From assembly GCF_019049255.1 (NCBI RefSeq), contig NZ_JAGMUJ010000084.1:1-64000 (forward strand): DNA of 64,000 bases. Reading direction: 5' to 3'. The position numbers and the translations under genes were made by a program. Shown one piece after another: positions 1 to 8,643 of the stretch (its first letter is position 1; each line of letters begins with the position of its first letter). This DNA comes from Streptomyces sp. AC558_RSS880. GTDB lineage: Bacteria > Actinomycetota > Actinomycetes > Streptomycetales > Streptomycetaceae. The notes below the pieces were generated by a model. It worked only from the letters and a program-made list of their open reading frames with translations, was not told the DNA's origin and searched no databases.

Positions 1-1
1 A

Positions 2-82
2 GACATCAGCAACAGCATCCTGCGGCTTGGAAGACACACCATCATGCTCACACTGCCGAAGCCCCCACCACCACAGAACTAA
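2..82 (+). CDS. C-terminal tail of an unknown protein, cut by the window edge
   Basis: An open frame enters from the left edge and ends in TAA, giving a short basic then proline-rich tail (ending LPKPPPPQN). It stops nine bases before the stop codon of the convergent flavin reductase. Third positions are only moderately GC-rich and the fragment is too short to assign, so this could be chance. Confidence 0.2.
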   Translation, partial: DISNSILRLGRHTIMLTLPKPPPPQN

Positions 83-90
83 CGAAAAAC

Positions 91-1206
91 TCAGTAGGAC
101 CCGGTCGCGGTGGGGTAGTCCGTGTATCCCTCCACACCACCGGCGTAGTACGTGTCGCGGTCGCCGACGGCGACAGGATGACCGTGGGTGAACCGATCGA
201 CGAGGTCCGGATTGGCGATGAAGGGAGCACCGAAGGAAACCGCGTCAGCCAACTCTCGTCCGAGTAGCTCGTTGCCGGTCGCCTGCGTGAAGCCGAGATT
301 GGCGATGACGGCACCGCGGTAGTGGGTGCGGAAGCGGGTGAACGCGGTGAAGGTGTCGTCGGTGTCCGTGCGGGGTTCCGGCCCCAGGAGGTGGAGATAG
401 GCCAGGTCGGTGTCGCTGAGGCGCTTGAGGAGCAGGTCGTAGTCGGCCAGTATCTCGGCGTCCGCGGTGAAGGCCGGCTCGCGACGCCAGTAGGGGGACA
501 GTCTGACGCCGATGCGGTCGCTGCCCCACACGCTGCTGACGGCATCCACGACGTCGAACAGGAACTGGGCCCGCTTCTCACTGCTGCCGCCGTAGGCGTC
601 GGTGCGCTGGTTCAGGCGGGGGTTGAGGAACTGGGCCACGAGGTGGGATGCCTGCGCGTGGATCTCCAGGCCGTCGAAGCCGGCGCGCAGAGCGTTGGCG
701 GCGGCCTGCCGGTAGGAGTCGATCGTGGTGGCGATCTCCGTCGCGGTCAAGGCGCGGGGCGTGACCGTGTCCTTCGGGCCGTCGGGAGTGAAGGACATCT
801 CCCGGGGGTTGATCGCCGAGGGACCGGCGGGGAGGCGGCCACCGAGGTGGTCGGGATGGGAGACGGCGCCGAGGTGGCCGATCTGCGAGATGATCCTGCC
901 TCCCACGGCGTGCACGGATTCGGTGACCTTGGCCCAGCCGGCGGTCTGAGCCTCCGTGTAGATGCCGGGGACGTTGATGAAGCCGATCGCGTCCGGGCTG
1001 ACCCAGGTTCCTTCGCTGATGATCAGGCCGGCACTGGCGCGCTGCGTGTAATAGGTGGCGTGCAGGGCGGTGGGGGCCAGTTCCGCATTGGTGGCCCGGG
1101 CACGGGTCATGGGAGCCATGACGACGCGGTTGGGCAGCTCGAGCGCGCCCAGCCGAACGGGCTGCAGGAGGGGCTGGGTGCCGGATGCCGAAGTCGGGTC
1201 GGACAT
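91..1206 (-). CDS. Old Yellow Enzyme family NADH:flavin oxidoreductase, atypical active site
   Basis: The 371-residue product has the FMN-binding TIM-barrel layout of the Old Yellow Enzyme (alkene reductase, NemA-like) family: LGALELPNRVVMAPMTR near the N terminus, then the FLNPRLNQRTDAYGG block and a C-terminal phosphate-binding LGFT/FGAPFIANPDL segment. These cytosolic enzymes reduce activated C=C bonds of enones, maleimides or nitro compounds with NAD(P)H. In the usual H-x-x-N-x-Y triad the His is kept (H183) but the Asn is Ala (A186) and the proton-donor Tyr is His (H188). It is the last gene of a three-gene operon 66 bases after the Rossmann protein, probably controlled by the divergent TetR. 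Family assignment is secure; the substrate is not known. Confidence 0.9.
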   Translation of the reverse strand: MSDPTSASGTQPLLQPVRLGALELPNRVVMAPMTRARATNAELAPTALHATYYTQRASAGLIISEGTWVSPDAIGFINVPGIYTEAQTAGWAKVTESVHAVGGRIISQIGHLGAVSHPDHLGGRLPAGPSAINPREMSFTPDGPKDTVTPRALTATEIATTIDSYRQAAANALRAGFDGLEIHAQASHLVAQFLNPRLNQRTDAYGGSSEKRAQFLFDVVDAVSSVWGSDRIGVRLSPYWRREPAFTADAEILADYDLLLKRLSDTDLAYLHLLGPEPRTDTDDTFTAFTRFRTHYRGAVIANLGFTQATGNELLGRELADAVSFGAPFIANPDLVDRFTHGHPVAVGDRDTYYAGGVEGYTDYPTATGSY

Positions 1207-1271
1207 GAGGATCTCTTTCGTGAAGGAGGGTGCTCCTCGCGGAGACGAGGAGTACGAGCAGGTGGGTGGGA

Positions 1272-1874
1272 TCAGTCCTGTTTGAGGGCGTGGAGGCCGG
1301 ACAGGGGCCCGCCGAGCTGGATGAGGCGGCCTCCCTCGCGCAGCGTTCCGAGGTCGACGGGCGCGAAGCCGAACTGGGAGGCCAGGCCTTTCACGGTGTT
1401 CTTGGCGTCCGCGTCGTCGCCGGCGAGGAACAACACCTGACGCCCGGCCTCGTGGCGGGGATCGGGTGCGATGAACTGCGCGAAGAGGGCGTTGAAGGCC
1501 TTGACCACGCGCGCGCCGGGAAGCAGGGAGGCCACGTATTCACTTCCGGTGAGATCGCCCAGATCGGCGATCTTCGCGTTCGGGGAAGGGGAGTCGAACT
1601 GATTGGTGGCGTCGATGACGACGGTCCCGTCCAGGGAAGGGAGTTGGGCGGCGACGTCGGGTACCTGCGGCCAGCCGACCGCGAGCACGACGAGGTCTGC
1701 GGCGACAGCCTCGGCAGGAGTCGCGGCTGCCGCGCGTGCGCCGAGGTCCCTAGCCAGCGGAGCCAGGGAGGCGGGTCCTCGGCTGTTGCTGAGTACGACC
1801 TCGTGGCCGTGGCGGATCGCGTGCCGGGCGATGGCCTGGGCGATGGTTCCGGCTCCGAGCGTTCCGATCTTCAT
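1272..1874 (-). CDS. NADPH-dependent F420 reductase-like Rossmann protein
   Basis: The 200-residue protein begins with a dinucleotide fold, GTLGAGTIAQAIARHAIRHG, followed by a second strand ending in SNSRGP, the type of loop that binds the NADP 2'-phosphate. This is the NAD(P)-binding domain 9 / F420:NADP oxidoreductase family, here the single-domain short form of about 200 residues. Many short members are annotated as F420 reductases without proof and some act on other oxidised substrates. Its ATG overlaps the TGA of the upstream MDR gene by one base (TGATG), so the two are probably translationally coupled. It may shuttle reducing equivalents or reduce a product within the same detoxification pathway as its neighbours. 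Confidence 0.8.
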   Translation of the reverse strand: MKIGTLGAGTIAQAIARHAIRHGHEVVLSNSRGPASLAPLARDLGARAAAATPAEAVAADLVVLAVGWPQVPDVAAQLPSLDGTVVIDATNQFDSPSPNAKIADLGDLTGSEYVASLLPGARVVKAFNALFAQFIAPDPRHEAGRQVLFLAGDDADAKNTVKGLASQFGFAPVDLGTLREGGRLIQLGGPLSGLHALKQD

Positions 1875-2902
1875 CAGGCGGCCCCGTGCCCGGAGTCGGT
1901 CGCCTGGGGTGTGGTGAGCAGGACGGTTCCGCTCTTGGCCGGGCGGCGGGCGTGTTCGATGGCCGCCTTGAAGTCGGCGAGGTCGTAGCTGGCCGCGACT
2001 TCGAGCAGATCCGGGGTGTTCCGGGCCAGGTCCAGGGCGAAGGCGACGTCCTGGGCCCGCTCCTTCGGGGTGCGGCTCATCCAGTGCAACACGGTCACGC
2101 CCTGCACGGTCAGCGCCCGCTGGACGAGTGGCAGCCTCTCCAGCGGGGTGGTGCCGGAGCCCAGTTGCCCGTAGGAGATCAACGTGCCGCCGTCGGCGAG
2201 CAGCTCGGCGAGGTCCCGGGTCATGGCACCGCCGACGCAGTCGAGGACAACTCGAACGCCCCGGTCGCCGGCCTGGTGGCGGACCTGCTCCGGCCAGTCG
2301 TCGTCGCAGGTCGCGATGACGGGCAGGGTGGGGTACAGCGTTCGCATCCTCTGAGCACCGGATGTGCTGCGTACGAGGTTGATCAGGGGCAGGTCGTGCC
2401 GGACTGCGGCCGCGCTGACCAGTCGGCCGACGGAGGAACCGGCGGCCGTCTGCACGACGGAGCCCTTCTGACCGCGCAGGGCACTGTCCAGCGCGCGGTA
2501 CAGCATGAGCAGCGTCAGCGGATTGACCAGCATCAGGGCCGCGGTCTCGTCGCTGACCTCATCCGGCACAGGCACGGCCCGGTCCGCTGCGACCACGACG
2601 AAGTCGGCCCATGTCCCCGGCGCCGGGAAGACGGCCACGCGTTGACCGGGACGCAGCGTGTGCACGTCTACCCCGACGCTCTCGACAACGCCCATCCCCT
2701 CCACCCCGGGGGTCCGGGCCTCCGGCTGCTGTTCCGTGGGCCCCACCGGTGCCTCAACACCGGCCAGGTCGCCCGGATGGACGGGCCGGACCAGCATGCG
2801 GACCAGGACCTCCCCGGCGTCGGGGCGCGGCCGGTCGGGCTCCTCCCGCAGCCTGAGTACCTGGGCAGGTTCCCCCTGCCGGGTGTGCACCACAGTGCGC
2901 AT
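1874..2902 (-). CDS. Zinc-free MDR reductase (quinone/enoyl reductase-like)
   Basis: The 342-residue medium-chain dehydrogenase has a GroES-like N-terminal half and a nucleotide-binding half (GSSVGRLVSAAAV, then VLDCVGG). The catalytic-zinc cysteine pattern is absent, and the sequence INLVRS after the nucleotide-binding loop resembles the MECR/quinone reductase branch rather than true alcohol dehydrogenases. Expected reaction: NADPH-dependent reduction of enoyl or quinone substrates. The start at 2902 has a perfect GGAGGAG ribosome site four bases upstream; a longer TTG-started reading would include that site and is rejected. It leads the operon with the F420-like protein and the Old Yellow Enzyme. 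A 9-bp inverted repeat ends 16 bases upstream of its ATG. Confidence 0.85.
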   Translation of the reverse strand: MRTVVHTRQGEPAQVLRLREEPDRPRPDAGEVLVRMLVRPVHPGDLAGVEAPVGPTEQQPEARTPGVEGMGVVESVGVDVHTLRPGQRVAVFPAPGTWADFVVVAADRAVPVPDEVSDETAALMLVNPLTLLMLYRALDSALRGQKGSVVQTAAGSSVGRLVSAAAVRHDLPLINLVRSTSGAQRMRTLYPTLPVIATCDDDWPEQVRHQAGDRGVRVVLDCVGGAMTRDLAELLADGGTLISYGQLGSGTTPLERLPLVQRALTVQGVTVLHWMSRTPKERAQDVAFALDLARNTPDLLEVAASYDLADFKAAIEHARRPAKSGTVLLTTPQATDSGHGAA

Positions 2903-2917
2903 GGCTCCTCCGCTCAA

Positions 2918-2943
2918 GTTTTAATGATGGACAACATTAAAAC
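2918..2943. promoter_or_regulatory. Inverted-repeat operator between MDR operon and TetR
   Basis: A perfect 9-bp inverted repeat GTTTTAATG / CATTAAAAC with an 8-base spacer lies in the 96-base gap between the divergent MDR and TetR genes. It is strikingly AT-rich for this genome. Position and symmetry fit a TetR-family operator controlling both directions. Confidence 0.75.
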
Positions 2944-2998
2944 AATGATGAGGGGTAACCTTGAAAAGGTCAATCACAGTCGAGGCGGGAGGGCGGGC

Positions 2999-3598
2999 AT
3001 GCCGCGGATCACCAAGGAAGACAAGGCCAGGAATCGGCAGAACATCGTCGAGGCGGCCGGGCGCATGTTCCGCTCGCAGGGCATCGACGCCGTCGGGATC
3101 GCAGACCTGATGAAGGAAGCGGGCCTGACCCACGGCGGCTTCTACAACCACTTCGCATCCAAGGACGACCTGGCCGCCGAGGTGTGCAACGCCTCATTCG
3201 CGGCGTCTCTGGGCGTCCTGGAGCAGGCCGTCGAGGAAGGAGACGATTCCGCCGGCCCACCGCTGAGGCGAGTGGTGGACGACTATCTCTCGGTCGCCCA
3301 CCGCGACGCCCCGGACGGCGGCTGCCCCTCCGCCTCCCTGGTCATCGACGCCGGGCGGCACAACGACACGATCCAGCGCTCGTACGCAGCCGGCGTGGAA
3401 GGGTACCTCGCGGGCTTCGCCGCAGAACTCGCCCATGAGCAGGACGGGGAGATCACCCCACAGCAGGCACGGGACCGGGCGGTGCTGCTGCTCAGCAGGC
3501 TGGTCGGGGCGATGGTGCTCGCCCGAGCGGTCCGCCAGGTCCAGCCCGAACTGTCCGACGAGATTCTGCGGACCTGCCGCGCACACGCTCTCGACTGA
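2999..3598 (+). CDS. TetR/AcrR family transcriptional regulator
   Basis: The 199-residue protein starts MPRITKEDKARNRQNI and has an N-terminal TetR helix-turn-helix (about residues 12-57: AAGRMFRSQGIDAVGIADLM, then GGFYNHFASKDDL). The C-terminal ligand-binding region resembles TetR_C_13-type domains of YxaF/LmrA-like repressors. The ATG is preceded by a purine-rich GGGAGGG site. The frame is open far upstream but that extension is antisense to the MDR gene. It is divergent from the reductase operon with an AT-rich inverted repeat between them, so it most likely represses that operon and itself and releases on binding an electrophile or quinone-like ligand. The ligand is inference only. Confidence 0.9.
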   Translation: MPRITKEDKARNRQNIVEAAGRMFRSQGIDAVGIADLMKEAGLTHGGFYNHFASKDDLAAEVCNASFAASLGVLEQAVEEGDDSAGPPLRRVVDDYLSVAHRDAPDGGCPSASLVIDAGRHNDTIQRSYAAGVEGYLAGFAAELAHEQDGEITPQQARDRAVLLLSRLVGAMVLARAVRQVQPELSDEILRTCRAHALD

Positions 3599-3802
3599 TC
3601 AGCTTGGGTGGCACGGCCACGGCGGCATACAGAAAGGACACTTTCCTGACTACTGGGCGACTGGGTACCTCACCAAGGTCGTGTTCGCGATGTCGGGGCA
3701 GCCGAAGCTGAACCGTTCCGGGTTTGGTAGGTGGTCTGCCCCGGGTCTGATGGAGTCAGGTTGCTGGAGAATTGACCGATCCAGCAGCATCCGGAGGCCG
3801 TC

Positions 3803-4275
3803 ATGCCCCGCAGCTACCCGCCCGAGTTCCGCCGCCGGGTCCTCGACCTTGTCGCATCCGGCCGCAAGGTCGCCGAGGCCGCCCAGCTCCTGGGCGTCAG
3901 CGACCAGACGATCTACAACTGGCGCCGCCGGCACCTGATCGACACCGGGCAGATCCCCGGCACCACCAGCAGCGATCAGGCTGAGCCGGCCGCGGCCCGC
4001 AAGCGCATCACCGAGCTCGCCCTGGGCCTGGGCATCCACGTGCACCACGGCACCGTGGAACTGCTGATGCAGCGGGCCGGCCTGCACGGCCTGCCGGGCA
4101 ACCGCGCCCGTCGGCGGCCCAGGCCGCAGACACCGTCGGCCGCCGACCCGGTGGAACGCAACTTCACCCGTCACGCCCGGAACCAGCTGTGGGTCACCGA
4201 CATCACCGAACACCCCACGACGGAGGGCAAGGTGTACTGCGCGGTGGTCCTGGACGCCTTCGCCGGCGAAGCTGT
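3803..4275 (+). mobile_element. IS3-family transposase remnant (internal deletion, 3' truncation)
   Basis: The first about 75 residues are an IS3 OrfA helix-turn-helix (YPPEFRRRVLDLVASGRKVAEAAQLLGVS). The frame then passes directly into OrfB sequence: the VHHGTVELLMQRAGL helper segment and the start of the DDE domain, QLWVTDITEHPTTEGKVYCA then VLDAF. In intact elements about 100 residues and a frameshift separate these parts, so there is an internal deletion, and the sequence breaks off soon after the first catalytic Asp. Non-functional. It abuts an oppositely oriented IS630 fragment. Confidence 0.8.
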
Positions 4276-4279
4276 CGCG

Positions 4280-4620
4280 TCCCCTGCCCCGGTATTTACG
4301 GTGCCGACGCGGCCGGTGGATCAGCCGGGAGGGCTCGCCCGGCCGGTAGCAGCACAGCGCGGCGATCGAGTAGCGGCGCCAGGGCCGGCCGCGCACCCGC
4401 ACCACCGGCGTGTGTCCGCGCCGGCCCCAGGTGCGGGCCTGCGGCGGGGTCATGCCGAACCCCGCCTCGTCCTCGAAGACGAGGAAGGCCCCGAGCGCCG
4501 CCGCGGTCATTCCGCCTGCGGCCGCACGTCCTTCTTCCACAGCTCCACCGCGTGCTCGTCGCGCTCCAGGACCCGGCGGGCAGGCGACTGCCAGGACCAG
4601 CCGTGCCGGTGCATCCGTTG
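4280..4620 (-). mobile_element. IS630-family transposase fragment
   Basis: On the reverse strand, two frames carry IS630 DDE-domain sequence: HGWSWQSPARRVLERDEHAV, a stop, then FLVFEDEAGFGMTPPQARTW and RRYSIAALCCYRPG. The first catalytic Asp (EDEAG) and the beta strands after it are visible; the N-terminal helix-turn-helix and the C-terminal Glu region are missing. It differs in subgroup from the IS630 copy at 17.4-18.3 kb. It forms a mosaic with the IS3 remnant to its left. Confidence 0.75.
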
Positions 4621-4629
4621 ACTGTGAGC

Positions 4630-5550
4630 TCACCGGTGGCCGCACCACAGGGGACGGAGCCGTGCGTGGAGTCCTCGTCGGCCGACGGCTCCCTTCGGGT
4701 AGTGGCGGCGCAGGTTGGCGGCGAGGACGCGGTCGAGCGTGCGGTCGGACAGCATCGGACCCAGGCGCATGATCAGGGCGGCATCCCGGCCGGCGGTGTA
4801 GCGGGTGCGCGGTCTGCGCGTCGTCACGGCCCTCGCGATGACCCGGGCGGCGGCGTCGGCGGTCAGGCCTGAGGCAGTGCCCGAGGTCATCAGCTTGTTG
4901 TTCGCCTGGACCAGGCTGCCGTAACGCTCGTCCTGCTCCGGCGTCATCCGGGCAGCCAGGTGGTTCGCCGTCTCGACCCCGCGGGCAGCCATCTCCGTGC
5001 GGACGCCGCCGGGCTCGACCACGACCACCTGTACGCCCAGCGGAGCGACCTCCCGGCGGAGCGAGTCGCTGACCGCCTCCAGGGCGAACTTCGCGCCGGC
5101 GTACGCGCCGTATGTGGCCATGGCGAACTTGCCGCCGACCGAGCTGATGTTGATCACACGGCCCTTGCTGCGCAGCAGCGCGGGCAGGAGCGCTTGGGTG
5201 ACGGCGATGTGGCCGAACAGGTTGACTTCGAACACCCGCCGCCACTCCGTCATCGGCAGGGCTTCGACCGGGGCGTTCACCTGGACGCCGGCGTTGTTGA
5301 CGAGCGCGTGCAGCGCGCGCGGGTCATCGGCGACCCGCGCGGCGAGTGCCTCCACCTGCTCGGAGTTGGTGATGTCGAGGATGACCGGCTCGATGCCGGT
5401 CGATCGGATGGCGTCGGCGTCACGGTCGCGTCGCACGCCGGCCAGGACGTGAAATCCCCGGCGAGCCAGTTCGCGGGCGGCTGACGCGCCCATGCCCGTT
5501 GAGGCTCCGGTTACGACGATCAGCTTCTGGGTTTCAGATGACGTTGTCAC
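4630..5550 (-). CDS. Short-chain dehydrogenase/reductase
   Basis: The 306-residue SDR has the TGxxxGxG cofactor motif at its N terminus (VTGASTGMGA), NNAG in the middle, and the catalytic Ser (ISSVGG) and Tyr-x3-Lys (YGAYAGAK). It is a classical SDR with an extended C-terminal helix region, NAD(P)(H)-dependent; substrate unknown. I place the start at GTG 5550: a promoter-like TTGACA (5585-5580), 16-base spacer and TACCGT (5563-5558) end seven bases before this GTG, with no ribosome site, so the transcript is probably leaderless. The frame continues open upstream but that part lies antisense to the TetR gene. Divergent from, and probably repressed by, that TetR. Confidence 0.88.
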   Translation of the reverse strand: MTTSSETQKLIVVTGASTGMGASAARELARRGFHVLAGVRRDRDADAIRSTGIEPVILDITNSEQVEALAARVADDPRALHALVNNAGVQVNAPVEALPMTEWRRVFEVNLFGHIAVTQALLPALLRSKGRVINISSVGGKFAMATYGAYAGAKFALEAVSDSLRREVAPLGVQVVVVEPGGVRTEMAARGVETANHLAARMTPEQDERYGSLVQANNKLMTSGTASGLTADAAARVIARAVTTRRPRTRYTAGRDAALIMRLGPMLSDRTLDRVLAANLRRHYPKGAVGRRGLHARLRPLWCGHR

Positions 5551-5603
5551 CTTGGCTACGGTACCGGTTCGGATGACGCTGTCAACTGTATGATGGGCGT
5601 CAT
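5538..5603. promoter_or_regulatory. Overlapping divergent promoters with TGAC-N3-GTCA operators
   Basis: Two copies of ATGACGYTGTCA (5538-5549 and 5573-5584), each holding the small dyad TGAC-N3-GTCA, and a third imperfect half-site pair ending GCGTCAT at 5603. Leftward promoter: TTGACA 5585-5580, TACCGT 5563-5558. Rightward -10: TATGAT 5589-5594. The sites overlap both promoters, as expected for TetR repression of both genes. Confidence 0.65.
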
Positions 5604-6249
5604 GACCACCCGTGCCGAGTCCGCCGCCGCCACCCGCCGCGCTCTGCTCGACGCGGCCGCCGAGCTCCTCGACCTCGGCGGCCCCGAAGCGGTCACCTTG
5701 CGCGAGGTGGGCGCGCGGGCAGGCGTGACCCGGGGAGCGCCGTACCGGCACTTCACGGGCAAGGACAGCCTGCTGACCGCCGTCGCGGCCGAAAGCTGGG
5801 AACGGATCGGCGACCAGGTGCACGCCCTTCGGACCGACCAGGCCCTGTCCGCCTCCGAGAAGCTGCGCGGCGCTCTCCGCGCCCTCATCGACGTCGGCCG
5901 GAACCAGCCGCACCTGTACCAGGTGCTGTTCAGGCGGCGTGCGAACCTTCCTGGGCAACTCGGTGACGGGATGGATCGCATCCGGCGTCAGCTGTGCGGG
6001 CCGGAAGGCGACCCGGCCGTGGCCGACCGCGCGGCCGAACGCTTTCAGGACGAGTTCCTGGACATCGTCGCCGCCCTCGCGGGAGAGCGGAACGCACGGC
6101 ACTACGGCGCCCTGCTGCTGACCAGCGCCCACGGCATCGCGGGCATGGAGCTCAGCGGCCACCTCGACACAGCCAAGTGGCACACCACCGCCGACGAACT
6201 CGTCGACACCCTCGTCCGCATGGTCACGGACGCCGGCGAAACGACATAG
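5602..6249 (+). CDS. TetR family transcriptional regulator
   Basis: The TetR helix-turn-helix occupies about residues 8-55 (RRALLDAAAELLDLGGPEAV, then ARAGVTRGAPYRHFTGKDSL), followed by a TetR_C_33-like ligand domain. I start it at ATG 5602 (MTTRAESAAATRR) because a near-consensus -10, TATGAT, ends at 5594, seven bases upstream, making a leaderless message likely; the ATGs at 5590 and 5593 lie within or beside that -10 element. It is divergent from the SDR gene and shares an operator-rich 50-bp region with it, so autorepression and repression of the SDR are expected. The ligand is unknown. Confidence 0.87.
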   Translation: MTTRAESAAATRRALLDAAAELLDLGGPEAVTLREVGARAGVTRGAPYRHFTGKDSLLTAVAAESWERIGDQVHALRTDQALSASEKLRGALRALIDVGRNQPHLYQVLFRRRANLPGQLGDGMDRIRRQLCGPEGDPAVADRAAERFQDEFLDIVAALAGERNARHYGALLLTSAHGIAGMELSGHLDTAKWHTTADELVDTLVRMVTDAGETT

Positions 6250-6593
6250 CAACGCCCACGCCCCCCTCGTCGGCAGACGCCCCGTGCGAGGACGGCGAGG
6301 ACCCGCGGCGAGCTGATGCTCTCCTTCTCGTCCCGCTCGACCTGCGCCTCCTGGCTGCCTTCGCTCTGCCGGTTGCGGAAGCCATCCGCACTATCCTCCG
6401 AGCCGCCTGAACACCTGCCGGTTCGTCAAAAAGCCTTCGACTCATCGACGGAGGCGCACGCGGGCCGGTAGTCCTTGGATCACTGCCAACGGCGCGTCGG
6501 TGTGCCGTCCGGGTCCCGGCCGTACGGCCACAGCATCGTGAGGGTCACCTCGGAGACGTAAAGGGAGACGTAAAGGGTGCGGTCGGGGCGGTC
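6250..6593. other. Intergenic stretch without a recognisable gene
   Basis: No frame here shows a conserved motif. It separates the TetR gene from the decayed pentapeptide-repeat gene; some of it may be the lost 5' part of that pseudogene. Confidence 0.4.
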
Positions 6594-7825
6594 GTGGTCG
6601 GCGGCCTGCCAGGCCAGTTTCTCGGCGCCCTCCGCGACCCCGCCACCGGACACGCCCGCCTCGGCGAGACCAAGTCCGGGTTGGCGACCTTCCAGGACGC
6701 CGCCGGATTCGAGTCGGCGGTTTTCGAGCGGTGGGTCAACCCCGGGCCGCTGGTGTGCGCTGGACGGGTGGAATTGTCCGGGGCGGTGTTCAAACGGTCC
6801 GGCGACCCTCTCGTTCGCCACGCGCCGTCTGGAGTGCCGGCGGACCCGCTGGTTGTCCACGGCCGAGATCCGGCTGCGTTACGCCACGGTGGACTTCGCC
6901 CACGCGGTCTTCGAGTACCCCCTGACCATCTCCGCGGAGGCCGACCCCCTTCGTGTTCCCCGACGGACGGCCGGTAGAAACAGGCCTTCGCTGGTGAGCC
7001 TGACGCCGCGGTGCGGATGGCCTCGCTGCGTGGGGTGGACGCAGCGCATCCAGTCCTCGCAGACGTCGACCTGTCAGGGTGCCTGTTCACCGGGACGGTG
7101 CACCTGGACCAGGTGCGGCTGGAGGGCTCCTGCTCCTTCGACGCGGTCCCGCCCGGCATGCACGGGCGGCACGGGCGCCCGGTGTGGTTCACCGAGCGCC
7201 GCACCCTCGCCGAGGAACACCACTGGCACGCGAGCCGGCCGGTGGCGGTCCGGGGCTGGAACGTGGCGGTGCTCGGCGCCGGGCGCGCCGGGCCGACGCA
7301 GCTGCGCCGGTGTACCGGGCGCTGCGCAAGGCGTTCGAGGACGGCAAGAACGAGCCGGGAGCGGCGGACTTCTCCTACGGCGAGATGGAGATGCGCCGCC
7401 ACGACCGCACCACCACCTCCCGCGCCGAACGAGGACTGCTGCACGCCTACTGGATACTCTCCGGCTACGGCCTGCGGGCCCTGGGCTGGCTCGCCGCCAC
7501 CATGCTCGTCACCCTCGTGTTGCCGATGGGCTTCGGGCTCCCGAAAGAGGACCCGAAGCAGGAGGCGACCGGCACTGTGCCGCCCGGCGGAGGCAAGGTC
7601 ACCTTCGAGATCGAAAAGGACGACCCGCAGAACCCCACCGGGAACCGGTTCACCGGCAAGCGCTTCGAGAAGGCCCTGAACGTCACGTTCAACTCGGTGG
7701 TGTTCCGCTCCAGCGGACAGGACCTGACCACCGCCGGCACCTACATCGAGATGGCCTCCCGCCTCATGGAACCCGCTCTCCTCGCCCTCGCCGTTCTCGC
7801 CGTCCGCGGACGCACCAAACGCTGA
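6594..7825 (+). pseudogene. Frameshifted pentapeptide-repeat membrane protein
   Basis: Consecutive pieces of one protein lie in different forward frames. Frame a (about 6594-6830) has ATFQDAAGFESAVFE and ELSGAVFK; another (about 6820-6950) has RLRYATVDFAHAVFE; another (about 7011-7320) has SLRGVDAAHPVLADVDLSG and CLFTG; the last (about 7310-7825) has YRALRKAFEDGKNEPGAADF, a membrane segment (LRALGWLAATMLVTLVLPMG), a soluble loop and a final hydrophobic helix before GRTKR. The A(D/N)LXX-like spacing and the linker to transmembrane helices match actinobacterial pentapeptide-repeat membrane proteins. At least three frameshifts make it a pseudogene. Confidence 0.7.
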
Positions 7826-8042
7826 CTGCCCTGGCCCTGCCTGGCCGAGTCCTGTGAACGGTTCGACCGAACCGGTGCCGGCTACGTGCCTTACTCGCCT
7901 GCACCGTCGATCATGCTCCTGAACTGCACAGAACCCCTTCGGCCTCTAGATAGACACCCTTGTCTCGGGTGTCGGGTGAGCGACAGGCATATGAGGCGTG
8001 TATCTCTCAGTGCACCGTGCCTGACAGATGTCTACGGGTTGT

Positions 8043-8411
8043 TCAGGCACGTACGGCATGTTCGCGACGTGGGGCCGAATCGTCATAGCGCGGACCGTAG
8101 AAGGCTCTGTCCCGCAGCGCCGCGTACACGGGCGCGGCCGGGCGTGCCCAGGCGGCGGCGGTCGAGAAGGCGGTGGCGGGGATGCCCAGTTCGGTCAGCG
8201 CGCCGGGGTACACGCGCTCGTAAGCCGTGTTGTAGGCGCCGGCGAGGGTGGCGTCGCCGAGCAGCCACGGCGCGAGGGCGTGGCCGCGGTCGAGCACGGC
8301 GAAGGCGCCTTCGTAGCGGATGCGGCCGTGGAGGAGGCCCGGCGGTTCACCATCGCCCGGCGCAGCGTGGTCAACCAGGGTTTCGACCACCTGTACGTCA
8401 GCCCTGACCAA
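8043..8411 (-). CDS. Unrecognised protein fragment
   Basis: A 122-residue frame with natural-looking composition (YEGAFAVLDRGHALAPWLLG, TLAGAYNTAYERVYPGALTE, AALRDRAFYGPRYDD) and good third-position GC. I do not recognise the family. There is no clear ribosome site, and the N-terminal stretch (VQVVETLVDHAAPGDGEPP) reads less naturally than the rest, so it may be the 3' end of a longer, truncated gene. It sits between two genes on the opposite strand. Confidence 0.4.
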   Translation of the reverse strand: MVRADVQVVETLVDHAAPGDGEPPGLLHGRIRYEGAFAVLDRGHALAPWLLGDATLAGAYNTAYERVYPGALTELGIPATAFSTAAAWARPAAPVYAALRDRAFYGPRYDDSAPRREHAVRA

Positions 8412-8643
8412 CCGTCACGCAGGCGATCCCAGATGCCAAGGAGCACCACCAGACCCCCTACAACCTGCAGCGACGCATTCCTGAACGGCACACGATCAGC
8501 TGCACTGGCTTGATCGCATCGCTCGCCCGCCATCGGCGTCTCCTCACGGACAACCCACAGACACCCCTCCCCCGTCCTAGGTGACGCGAGGGGCGCCCGA
8601 GACCGACGGGACGTCTGCGCACGGAGGTTTGAGGAGAGGACCA

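Noticed and set aside
4630..6252. SDR gene starting far upstream at 6252
   Set aside because: The extension is antisense to the TetR gene and lacks any domain; a promoter-like element and GTG at 5550 fit the SDR family's N terminus.
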